Under the pieces are notes generated by a model, which saw only the letters and a program-made list of their open reading frames with translations, searched no databases and was not told the origin of the DNA. The translations under genes were made by a program, and so were the position numbers. From Miscanthus floridulus (taxonomy: Eukaryota > Streptophyta > Magnoliopsida > Poales > Poaceae): a stretch of 64,000 nt of DNA. The stretch lies in assembly GCF_019320115.1 (NCBI RefSeq), contig NC_089584.1, positions 108,207,799 through 108,271,798 on the forward strand, in the 5' to 3' direction. Below, one piece after another: positions 54,901 to 64,000 of this stretch. Positions within the stretch are counted from its first letter, which is position 1. Every line of letters starts with the position of its first letter.

Positions 54901-55986
54901 GGCATGAGGAATTAATGAGAGGTGCTCGCTCTCTGACGCACCATGACCGCGACTCGATGGCAGCGAAAAGCAGAGGGAGAAAGAGAGGATGTGGTCGATG
55001 ATATCGTGGAGGCCCACACACAGGCGCGCATGCCCGACCGGCGTGGCCCATGAGGCCGCATGTCATAATTGACAAAGCGACGGTGGCGTGCACGGCCATG
55101 TGCGGACGACACCCAACCGGGCTAGGGAGGGGGCAACATGATGCAGCAAGCAGACGCGAGTACGGGAGCGACACGACGACAGCGGCAGCAGCGCTACGCG
55201 AGGCAGCAGTGGGCGGACGCGACGGCAGCGCAGCGCGGCCGTGGCGGCACCCATGGCAGCAGCGCGAGGATGGGCAGCAGGCGCGAGGCCAATGGCTCGC
55301 TGCGGTCGGCCTCGGCCAAGCCCATGCGGCTCGATCGACCCAGCGTGGCGGCGCAGGATGACCGCGCCAGACGCGACCATGTGCGCGGCATGGGGAGGCC
55401 GCACGATGACCGCGCACCTAGCGCCAACCAACCCGAGACAGTGACGCACACGAATTTTAAAGCGCTCAGCACGACCAAACGGTTGCTCCAAGAGCTAAAC
55501 CAACTTCACCATGCTCAGATGGCATATGAGATTGCCAAATCAAGCTATAACACTACACCACTTCTTAACCCAATCTCACCAAATAAATTACTAAATATAG
55601 CAGCGTCTAGCTGTTGACAGACTTGAAAATTTCCTAAGTTTTGAGCTGGATTTGTTTTCATGTTCCCTTTCTAGACTATTAGAAATACGAGCTAGTAACA
55701 TTATTTTTCTACAGCAAGTATTTCATTGTCATCTGCAAAGTTTACACTTCAAACTTTATTTAAGTATCATATACATGTTCTATAACATTTTTGCTTAATA
55801 AAAATTGATTTTAAACCCTACTTGATATACATAAACTATCGAATCAACTTTTGTTTCGCATTTTTGTTGATTATTTCGAGTTACAGAAATTGATCTACAC
55901 ACTTTACCATATGCATTAACACATAGACATGATGCTCATAACATGTTTTAGTAAGTTGTTTAAGCGGTAGCACCGAGGGTGTTACA
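51983..55986 (-). mobile_element. LTR F, Tekay-like Gypsy, probable solo LTR
   Basis: The right end reads GAGGGTGTTACA (minus strand TGTAACACCCTC), the same start as LTRs C and D. Inside, in matching order, are an AT-rich part, a GC-rich island (about 54050-55450), an AT-rich part, the acidic ORF remnant (53490-53310) and a CTCAGGGTTTATTTACCCCTGTTGCAG-type block (about 52323-52360, minus strand) that also occurs in LTR D. The left end (TGTTGTGG at 51983) is a guess giving about 4.0 kb. No primer-binding site or coding region is attached and no target duplication was found, so it is old or truncated. The GC-rich open frames inside are not believable genes. Confidence 0.5.
53264..53292. repeat. 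(CA)n(TA)n microsatellite
   Basis: A run of CA dinucleotides followed directly by TA dinucleotides within LTR F, a candidate variable marker. Confidence 0.85.
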
Positions 55987-56048
55987 GCCGTGGCCCATCA
56001 GCACGACCCATGGCCCGGTGTTTTGGCCCATGCCAACCTAGCCCAACT

Positions 56049-56183
56049 AAGGAGCTATTTGGATCAAAGCTTGCTAGACATGTCTCCGTCCATGCAGGGA
56101 TATTGACCTCAGGCGTTCAAAATCGAACGCCTGGAGGAGCTCCAGCAAGCAAGTTTGCCTAGATTCAGTCCAAACAATCCTTT
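56049..56183. mobile_element. Foldback MITE (PIF/Harbinger-like)
   Basis: About 135 bp able to fold on itself: the left end AAGGAGCTATTTGGATC faces GATTCAGTCCAAACAATCCTTT on the right, and the centre is a perfect hairpin AGGCGTTC (56111-56118) / GAACGCCT (56125-56132). Ends of the type GGR..TTTGG are typical of Tourist-like elements. Confidence 0.6.
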
Positions 56184-56186
56184 GGG

Positions 56187-56661
56187 TCGTGCCTAGGTCA
56201 TTGTCTCGACATGGCATGCTGTATGGTCCGTCTAATTAAATGGTGGCCTGAAAATAGTCAGATACCCTCTATAGTGTATATAACTCCCGTCCAAAAACTA
56301 AACCCTAGCTATCTCCTCTTATAGAGCCTCCACTTTCTTTTGCTCGCCTCCTTATCCTTCCTCCTGCAACGTGCTGTGCGGAGCAGCACGACCATAGCAG
56401 TGGCAGAGTAGCGCGGTTGCGGTGACGAGAGCGGCTGTGGCGGCTAGCGTGCGCTGCGCCACAATAGTTCAGGCACAGGCGCGATGGGCTCAACGTGCAG
56501 ATGGGACGACTTAGCACAGCTCGAGTTTTTATAGGGCCTTGCTTGAGTCGTAGCTGTAGCCTGTGGGCAGGCATGGCACTCGCTAGGGCATAACCTTGTC
56601 TAGAACATTGCAAACTCGATCCACAACCCGTGGGGTATACCTATCTAGGACATTGATATTA
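56187..56661. other. Unassigned sequence
   Basis: Short frames on the minus strand (56305-56613) lack any recognisable domain or start context. No repeat boundary is seen. Confidence 0.4.
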
Positions 56662-56907
56662 CCCGTGTTTAGTTTAGTTGGTTGAAAAGTTGAAATTTGG
56701 CTACCGTAGCACTTTCGTTTTTATTTGGCAATTAGTGTTCAATCTTGGACTAATTAGGCTCAAAACGTTCGTCTCGCGATTTCCAACCAAACTGTGCAAT
56801 TAGTTTTTTTTCGTCTATATTTAATGCTCCATGCACGTATCGTAAAATTCGATGTAATAGGTACTATAGCATTTTTTGGAATTTTTTTTTTTTGAACTAA
56901 ACATGGG
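56662..56907. mobile_element. Tourist-like MITE
   Basis: A 246-bp element with inverted ends CCCGTGTTTAGTT and AACTAAACATGGG, flanked by TTA (56659-56661) and CTA (56908-56910), a near-match to the TTA/TAA target of PIF/Harbinger MITEs. The internal blocks are shared with 18120-18355. There is no coding. Confidence 0.78.
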
Positions 56908-56980
56908 CTAAGGTGGAAGATCTCAACTTTACAAACCGAGACATGGGCTAAGGTGGAAGATCTCAACTTTACAAACCGAG
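56901..56980. repeat. Exact 40-bp tandem duplication spanning a MITE end
   Basis: The 40 bases 56901-56940 (ACATGGGCTAAGGTGGAAGA and onward) are repeated without change at 56941-56980. The unit includes the last seven bases of the MITE terminal inverted repeat plus 33 bp of flank. Confidence 0.93.
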
Positions 56981-57692
56981 AAACTTTTCAAACTCTGATG
57001 TGCAAACCTATAGCAATGCATCGTGACTTAGCGGTGGCCACAACCGTCACATCCAACCCCTGTTTTATGGGTTGACAACAATGGCGGACCTACGTGGAGG
57101 CCAAAATGAGTCGTGCCCCGGCCCCACCTTGGCGTTTGAATTTTCTCAATGATGTCAATGATTAATTCTTAGAAAGTAACAAAGATTTCCTCATCAAATA
57201 TAACTTGAATACTCTTGGCCCCCTCTTGAATCCCCTTCAAGCTCCATCACTAGTTGACAACAAGAAATTCTTTAACTGATCCAAATTCCCGAGGAGCCAA
57301 ACTCAAGATCCTGAAAGAGTGAAGGTGCTACTAAGCACATACAACCAGCTACATGCGCCTAGCCCAACGGGCAAGGGCAACAGCCACCAGGACTAGCTAC
57401 AGGCGCACGGCGCACCATAAATTCAGCACTGCCGATCGTGGCGAACAGCCGAGCGTGCAGTTCCAGGCCTCCAGCGCCGTGCACTCGCTGCCATTCACCA
57501 CCGTGCAGCGAGTGCAGATGCCTGAAAAGAGTCACGTTACCTAGCTACTGACAATACGTGTACGGTCAGACATGCGCTGCACGGCACCTGAAAATCAGGT
57601 CCAGCTAGCGAATTGGTTGGAGCTAGCTAGCCTACCGGTACGATGTGATTGATTGGCTTCTGCATCTGTCAGTTTCTTTGTTTGCCTTCCCA
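56981..57692. other. Unassigned sequence
   Basis: Mixed composition. Phrases such as GGCGGACCTACGTGGAGGCC and CTTGGCCCCCTCTTGAATCCCC near 57083-57240 resemble worn transposon ends of the type seen in many grass hAT relics. I see no gene. Confidence 0.35.
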
Positions 57693-57909
57693 CTCGCTCC
57701 GTTCCATTAAAAGTCTCATTTTTTACTTTCAAGCTTACTGTTTATCTTATTTAATTTTTTATACAAATAATAAAATAAATAAATCATTATTTAAGTATCT
57801 CAATGATAAAATAAATCATAACAAAATAAACAATATTTATAAAAAAAATTGAATAAGACGAACGAAAATCTAAGAGTAAAAAATGACACTTTGAATTGGA
57901 TGGAGCGAG
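57693..57909. mobile_element. Stowaway-type MITE
   Basis: About 217 bp, very AT-rich, with inverted ends CTCGCTCCGTTCCATT and AATTGGATGGAGCGAG. The right flank is TA; the left flank is CA, a one-base departure from the TA target. Confidence 0.72.
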
Positions 57910-59990
57910 TAGCATCCTAGGGCAGCCCCAATAGACAGTACTACGTATCATTAGCAGTAACCTAGTACTACTCTCAATAGTGTTACGACCTTGACATAAA
58001 CTGCAACAGTTTAGAACTGTTTTCACGTATACTCTACCTTAGAGTGAATATTATTCACATGTATATCTTTAAATTGTTTTTTTCATAACGAATCTAATAA
58101 TATTTATTTTATATTATTTTTTACAAATTTGGTTAAATTTCAAAGTACATAGTAGACACAACATAAGAAATAATTAATTACTGTGATAGCTTGCATGTAA
58201 TTAATGAAGTGATATCATGTACTTGTAAAGATTATTTCTTTCCATTGATTTAATACTACTTCTGTGAAGTGGCTGCTTTAATTAGATATCGAAGTATGAT
58301 ACTGTAGATCGGTTTAGTGCTTCACAATGGCAATACTTTTTTTTTGCGAAAGATCACAATGGCAATACTACTTTGCGTTCCATTCTAAATTATAAGATGT
58401 TTAGCTTTTCTAGATATATATAATTTTTACTATATATTTAGATATACACTATGTTTAGATATATATATAAAAACATAATATATTTAAAAAAACAAAATAT
58501 ATTATAATTTGGTAAGCCCTTCGTTCCAAATTATATGATGTTTTAGTATTTCTAGATACACATAGCAAAAAGCTATGTACTTAGAATACACTTAGGTATT
58601 GGTACATAGTAAAAATAATATAGAACAGAGTAGAAACATCTTATAATTTAGTACATATACTAAGCTTCGTGCGGTAGGGCCCACGTACGGGTCAAGTCTG
58701 GAGCCGGACTCGCACGCTTGCCTCTTACTTCCGGTTCCTGCGTAGTCCCGGCTGACTGGCTTTCCCTCGGTGACAGGAAACTGTGCACGTACTATATCCA
58801 CAGCCCACATTGTACGTACGGTGGATGTAACGACAGGTCGGCAGCGAGTTTTCTCTGCAATTTAGGGCAGCGACAGCATGACAGCGCGCCCGTTTTCCTA
58901 GCCAGAAAAAGGAGAGAAAACGAGAGGCGACAAGAAGTCCACATGGACCATCAACCTCTGTGTATTTTGGTGGTTGCCGGACGGTAATGTCTCTCACCAG
59001 CAGCGGAGAATTCTTGCTCAAGGCCACATAAAGACGCATGCGGTTCTAGGTAGCAGCTGATGCTGATGCTAATCGAACCAGCTGTTGTCCGATCCGCGGC
59101 CCACCCACTCGGTAGCATCCACGACCTGTGTAATGACTGTGTGTGAGTATGGCGGCAGCTCGCTGTCGTTTTCAGAGGACAGGTAAAGGTACATACTACA
59201 TGGCACATGGATGTTACATCTAAAGCTTTGCTAAACAGGGAAAACTGATACCAGTAGTACATCACTAAACAGGTCGTTACCTTATCTTGGAGCCCACATG
59301 GGGTGGTTATGGTATCAAAAAACGAGCCACATTTGACGATGCACAGCGAGCGGTGCGGAGTAGGAGCAGCCGTGCCAGGTCAAAGAAAGTTTCGACAGGA
59401 CTGAGAACCTGGGTGGGACTGTCCATCACTCCAAAAAAGACTTTTGGGATCCTACGGTGACGCTGACAGCAACTGTAGCTTCGTCGCCTGCACGACTGAA
59501 ACAGAGCAGGCGCACGAGACGAGAGGTACTACGTACAACCCATGTGTACACCGGCGCACAGTGCACGAGACGCCCGCCCATGCAGATGCAGCTCTCCCGT
59601 TGCCGTCCAAAAAGCCTCTGTCCCATCAGCACTGCTAGTACCACCTCTGGATCGTTGACCATTCAGGTATGGAGGTTAGCTAGTGCCTAGTGAGTCGGCC
59701 TGCACTAGCCCGTGAAGTGCCTCGTGGTCGTGGCGCAAGGATACGAGATTTATTGGGCCGGCCGGATCAGACGTACTGGCCGCGGCATTACCGAACCTGC
59801 AAAACTTTTTTACTAGGAGTACTACCGCTCAGTCTTCTCCCGCGGCGACTTTCTCTGCGCGCGATCAGGCGATCAGAGATGGGGACACGCCGGCCATCGA
59901 GCACGGTTTAGAAGGGGGCCCGGGCCGGCGCGGGCAGCAGAAGCCTCAAGCCAGCATCCATGACCGCGAGGTGTAGCAAGCGCGTGTAGG
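57910..59990. other. Intergenic region with worn MITE-like sequences
   Basis: Positions 58375-58660 contain two partial Stowaway-like phrases (GTTCCATTCTAAATTATAAGATG and CGTTCCAAATTATATGATG) in AT-rich sequence. A 15-bp direct repeat CACAATGGCAATACT occurs at about 58323 and 58355. From 58660 to 59990 composition is balanced; short frames on both strands show no recognisable domain. No gene is supported. Confidence 0.4.
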
Positions 59991-61276
59991 GACGGAGCCG
60001 CCCCCGAGCCCGGAACAAAGTGGGCGGCTTGCCAGCAGCAGCAGCCAGCAGAGCGGATCCCGCTCGCCGCCGCGTGCGTACTTCCAAGAGAAGACGCTAT
60101 CCCAGTGCGCGCCCGCGAAGCCAGGACCGGCAGATCTTGGCGTCATCGAATCGCCCGGCCGATCTGATCCCCCGGTCCCCGGCCGCTCTCTCACCGCTCG
60201 CTCAGGCGCCGGCCGGCCGGCCGTTCTAGGTGTGTGACCTATCGTTTGCCGGGCGCTGCTAGTTACCGGCTCACGTCCTTGTTCCCTTGCACCGTTTTTA
60301 CTCGTCGGGGTGTCCGGGTGGGCATGCATGTGTGCCTTGGCAGGGCGGGAGCCGCAACAGTGCGCGTCTGAGCTGGTCGTTTGGAAGATCCCGCCCCGCG
60401 GTTTTTGTTGGCTTGCACTCCGAGCCTTGGGCGGGGAGCGGGGAGCGCAGAGCGGGGGGGAATCTCTCGTGAGCTGGGTGTGCCCGGTCCGGGGACGCTA
60501 GTACGCGACTGACTGTGCGGTGCCGCCGAGTCGTTGAGATCCACGCGTCAGTTCCGGCGCTCTCCCCTCCTACTAATCCGATCACCGCTGCCGCTGTGGG
60601 GATCGCTCCTCTCTCTCTCTCTCTTTTACGGTTCGAGAGGCTGATCCGCGCGTGGGTTTCAGCGAAACCTTAGCTTGCTTTCCTCTTCGGGGCTGCAGTG
60701 CTGCACTGCACGACGGCCGCGCGTAAACCTCGCCGGCTTCCTCTACTGGACGCTGCCTCTGCCTGTAATTTGCTGCCTAATTCCGAGCCGCCTCTTTTGC
60801 CGCTGCTTCCTCTGCAAGGTCTCTTGCTTTAATCTCGTGAGCTTCTTTCTGACGCTGCTGCAAGTTGAGCTTGTTTTCGTTTTGCTTCTTGAAGTCCAAT
60901 CCGCTCCCAAGGATTCCTCTGTACAATTCGCTGCCTTTTGCCCTTTTGGCTGTCTGGCTTTGCCTACGTACGGAACGAAAAGGTTGTATCCGGTGTTTCT
61001 TGCTCCAGGCGCCTCCTTCGGCCGTTTTCAAACCAAACGCTCTCTTTTCCCCTCTAGTTGGAGGCACAGCTCGCCGTGTCATCATCCATCCCAAAATTCC
61101 CATCTGCAGCGCTCTGTTCTTCTTTGATTGCTCTGCTCCTCTGTTGATGAATTTCGCCTGTTGATCTTCCTTTGCTGTAACGCTTGCCCCCATTCCTTTC
61201 GTTTTTTTTTATTGAAGAAAACCCCATTCCTTTCGTTGACCGATTTGCATTCTCGTGCGCAGAGAATTGCCGCAGC
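59991..61276 (+). promoter_or_regulatory. Promoter and 5' UTR region of the IQD gene
   Basis: GC-rich from about 59990, then pyrimidine-rich toward the start codon, with a CT microsatellite at about 60607-60625 typical of plant 5' UTRs. A TTGCAG- or TGCGCAG-type acceptor-like site lies at about 61256-61262 just before the start codon, so a 5' UTR intron is possible. Open frames here (for example 60675-61127) lack any recognisable domain. Confidence 0.4.
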
Positions 61277-63090
61277 ATGAGGCGCATCGTGAGATGGCTC
61301 AAGCAGCTACTGACGGGCAGAAAGGAAGAGCACAGGGGACTCCAGGCGAACCATGTCGGTACCGACTGGGGCGACGGGCCGGAGAAGGAGAAGAAGAGGT
61401 GGAGCTTCGCAAAGCAGAGGAAGAGCGAAGCTGACGACGGCGCGCGGTCGTCGGGTCTGGACGCCGTCGCTCCTCCTGCCGCGGTGGAATGGTCGCAACT
61501 GGTGATGAGGCCAAGGGAGGATGCGAGAGCTCGAGAGCACCGTGCCGCGGTCGTGATCCAGAAAACATTCAGAGGCTACCTGGTATGACCGTCCCGAGCT
61601 TCCGTCTATTCTTCTCGTTCTGATCTCTTCCTAGCTTCTTATTCATTCATACGTACACGAGAAGTATTGTTTTTTTAAACTACAATTTCCCCCTTTTTTT
61701 TAAAAAAAAAAGTTATGCAGTATAGAAGTTTCTTTTTGTGCAACGATGCAGATGCCTCTTTCAGTGTATTTTTGCTATATTCTTCAGCCTTTTTGTTTGT
61801 TACTGCTTGGTGCCTTGGCTAGGTGGACTAGGCTGTTGTTGTATGTGATGTCACTTCTGCTCCTGTTCCCTTTTCTTTTTCCATGATACACAGTCGTTTG
61901 TTAGCTCTTGCGTTGTCCGTACTATACAAAATATGCACGTTGATCCGTCGTGCAATTGTTTACTGTCTTTTACTCTGCGTCGGCGAAGACTTCATCGTAC
62001 TATCAAGTTTCTGTTTGGCGTCAGAGCAGTTGATTATCACGTAGCCTGACATAAGCCTCATTACCTAATCCGGAGTTGTTTAATATAATACGGATTAAAA
62101 CAGTTTTTTCCCCCTAGAGGAAAGTCTGACATTGGGTTGGGTTTGAATCCTTGGTGTCAGGCTAGGAGAGCGCTTCGAGCTCTCCGGTCACTCGTCAAGA
62201 TCCAGGCGTTGGTACGGGGATACCTGGTGAGGAAGCAGGCAGCCATGACGCTGCACAGATTGCAGACGCTCATGCGGCTGCAAGCCGACTCCATCGCCGT
62301 CAAGAATGCTTCGTACCGGAAATCCATGGAACAAGAAGTAACCCACATGTCTTTTTTTTTTTTTAAAAAACTTTTTTTTTGAAGACTTATGTGATCCTTT
62401 GTCCTGCAGGAGAGGATCTTTGCTCGGGACGTGCAGATGAAGCCGCTGGCGACGCCGGTGCATCGCCGGATGCTGTCTGACAGCACGGACTCCAACTACG
62501 AGCGCAGCCCGCGGATCGTGGAGATGGACACTTGCCACCTCCGCTCCCGGTCCTCACGGATCACCAGCAGGTATAACCCGGATCAGTTACCGGAGTATCA
62601 CCGCCACGCGGCGCCGACGCCGTCGTGCTCGCCGCTTCCCGGCGGCAAGCAGCAGCAGCCCGCGCGGCTCTCGTTCCAGCGTAGTGCCCGCGATGAGCGC
62701 GACCCCCGGGGCTCCAAGACTGCACAGAGCACGCCCCGGTTCGCCTGCCACGACTCATCATCGCCTGCCAAGAGCGTCGAGCACAGCCTGGCCAGCACGC
62801 CACGGCGGCGCGCCACGCAGCGGGACCGGGACGAGCTCGTCAGCCCGCGGTACATGGCGGGAACCGCGTCCTCCGCGGCCAGGACGCGGTGCCACAGCGC
62901 GCCGAGGCAGCGGCAGACGACCGACGCCGAGCAGGCGCCGACGACGGCGTCGAGGAGGTCGTCGTGCTCGCATGCGCACGGCGGCGGGTTCTGCTTCCAG
63001 TGCTCGGACGTGACCCGGGCGTCAGGCTTCTCCGGGATCAGCTTCGGCGACGAGGTGGCCAGAGACTACTACCTGGACAGCTTTTGGTGA
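61277..63090 (+). CDS. IQ67-domain (IQD) calmodulin-binding protein
   Basis: Three exons, 61277-61582, 62161-62337 and 62410-63090, all joined in phase 0, encode 387 residues. IQD proteins are plant-specific, basic calmodulin-binding scaffolds at microtubules, plasma membrane or nucleus. Seen here: a short basic start ([16 protein letters not shown]), the IQ67 domain (about 88-155) with a first IQ motif [10 protein letters not shown] ending exon 1 and a second, KIQALVRG, in exon 2. The intron inside IQ67 falls at the position typical of the family. A Ser/Arg/Pro-rich C-terminal half follows, with a DUF4005-like block ([11 protein letters not shown]...SAPRQR, about 305-330) and an aromatic end YYLDSFW. 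Donors GTATGA and GTAACC and acceptors TCAG and GCAG fit. The ATG at 61277 is the first that gives the family's basic N-terminus. Assignment to a numbered IQD is not attempted. Confidence 0.93.
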
Positions 63091-63817
63091 TCAGGCAACG
63101 TGATGCGAAACTGGTGGGTTGGTGGACTGTTTCTGTTTTAGAATGTAGTAGAAGACGAGTGCACGGAATTGTACATAATCGTAGTGACGCTAAAACATCT
63201 AGCAAGTCATGGAGTGACTGGAAGATTACACGGGACAACAGGACAGCAAGCAGTCTCACAGAAGAGTGTAGTATAGATAGTTGTACACACTTGTTGCTTG
63301 GGTGTTGAAGTGTTCCCATGTGGAGGATGAAGCTAACGGCATTGTGAGGCAGCGATACCGACTATCTAGTTATTAGCAGGTCAGCGCGCAGCTGCGGCTG
63401 ATATTAAAGTCGGCTGAAGTTGTTTTGTTGTGAGAGAAAAATATTGTAGATTCTAGCTGATAAGCTGGCTGAAGCAAACATGCCCAATTTGATACATCTG
63501 ATTATAATAATTAGATTATATGATCAAATTTTGATTGGAACGGAATTGATTATATGATGAATTATTATAATCAAAACTCTTGATTATCATAATTCCATAA
63601 TCCAGGTGAGACCAAATTATAGGGGATTATGGGCGCTGAGAGTCTAACTTGCCCTCCATTAATTATCTAACTTGCCAAATTTCTCATTTTAATCTGCAAA
63701 AGGAGGTCGTGCCCCAGCAAGGCCAATGCCCGGATTTCGACGGATCATTGATCGACATGCAGTAATTTAGGCTAAGTAACCAAAAATAATTTTGCAAAAG
63801 AATTATAGGGGACTATG
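63091..63817. other. 3' flank of IQD gene with MITE end
   Basis: The first 150-250 bp should be the 3' UTR. Positions about 63375-63482 (GCTGCGGCTGATATTAAAGTCGGCTGAAG...AGCTGATAAGCTGGCTGAAGCAAACATGCCC) resemble the terminal part of a common grass MITE whose ends read GGGC.TGTTTG. The rest is AT-rich and unassigned, with a TTGATTATAAT-type palindromic stretch near 63480-63600. Confidence 0.45.
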
Positions 63818-64000
63818 TGTCGGTGTTTTGAGTTACCACCGACGAGTAAATTTTCAGTATTACGCGTCTAGCTCGGATGGTATGCTTAGAGGACACGAGG
63901 TTTATACTGGTTCGGGGAGAAAGTCCCTACGTCCAGTTCGTCGCTGTTGCTCGTATTACTAGCATTGAAAGTTTATAGTATAGGTTACAAACGAGCGAGA
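63818..64000 (+). mobile_element. Start of an LTR, cut by the window end
   Basis: Begins TGTCGGTGTTTTGAG and contains GGACACGAGGTTTATACTGGTTCGG, a phrase common in the LTRs of grass retrotransposons. The second end is outside the window, so family and strand are uncertain. Confidence 0.5.

Noticed and set aside
60675..61164. Cys/Phe/Leu-rich frames upstream of the IQD start codon
   Set aside because: They overlap each other in different frames in pyrimidine-rich 5' UTR-like sequence and lack a domain.

Overview
The window is nuclear DNA of a flowering plant, almost certainly a panicoid grass and probably Andropogoneae (sorghum, sugarcane or Miscanthus group). Three intact genes have plant-type exon structure and GC-rich grass-style 5' exons. 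They sit in DNA dominated by nested LTR retrotransposons, MITEs and SINEs typical of grasses. The species is an inference from repeat style only.

Layout. Positions 1-6513 hold a Stowaway MITE, a solo Copia-type LTR with a perfect 5-bp target duplication, and a Mutator-like element with a 9-bp target duplication set inside an older inverted repeat. An HSL3-like LRR receptor kinase gene lies at 6514-9757 (+, one intron). It faces a nine-exon type-B hexokinase gene at 10332-17142 (-), whose introns carry a hAT element, SINEs and a two-level tandem repeat. A 785-bp tandem duplication (18831-20396) follows. A large SIRE/Maximus-type Copia element A (+) starts at 20799 and has decayed gag, pol and a post-pol env-like ORF. 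It is cut at 32070 by the LTR of a second, minus-strand copy (B). A run of 100 N (34855-34954) then hides an unknown length. To its right is a fairly young Tekay-like Gypsy chromovirus, D (34955-45827, +), inserted into a minus-strand relative C (45828-50296). C in turn sits in a Copia LTR, E (to 51941). A further Tekay-like LTR, F, reaches 55986. The right side has MITEs and an intact IQ67-domain (IQD) calmodulin-binding protein gene at 61277-63090 (+). The window ends in the first 183 bases of another LTR.

Most striking observation. Element D carries an extra ORF between its primer-binding site and gag. Its first 22 codons closely match the histone H3 N-terminal tail: K4, K9 and S10 are kept, while the K14, K18 and K23 positions are all arginine. 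The tail is followed by a globular region, a coiled coil and a very acidic C-terminus. The same element ends its integrase with a chromodomain, the fold known in this retrotransposon group for reading methylated histone tails. The ATG of this ORF and the ATG of gag each sit directly after a splice-acceptor-like CAG, and the leader holds a strong donor-like site conserved in relative C. This suggests a spliced transcript making a histone-tail mimic, which I do not recognise as a described system.

The host genes have no evident operon-like or pathway link. The receptor kinase (plasma membrane signalling), the hexokinase (outer mitochondrial membrane, sugar phosphorylation and sensing) and the IQD protein (calcium/calmodulin scaffold) are independent genes.
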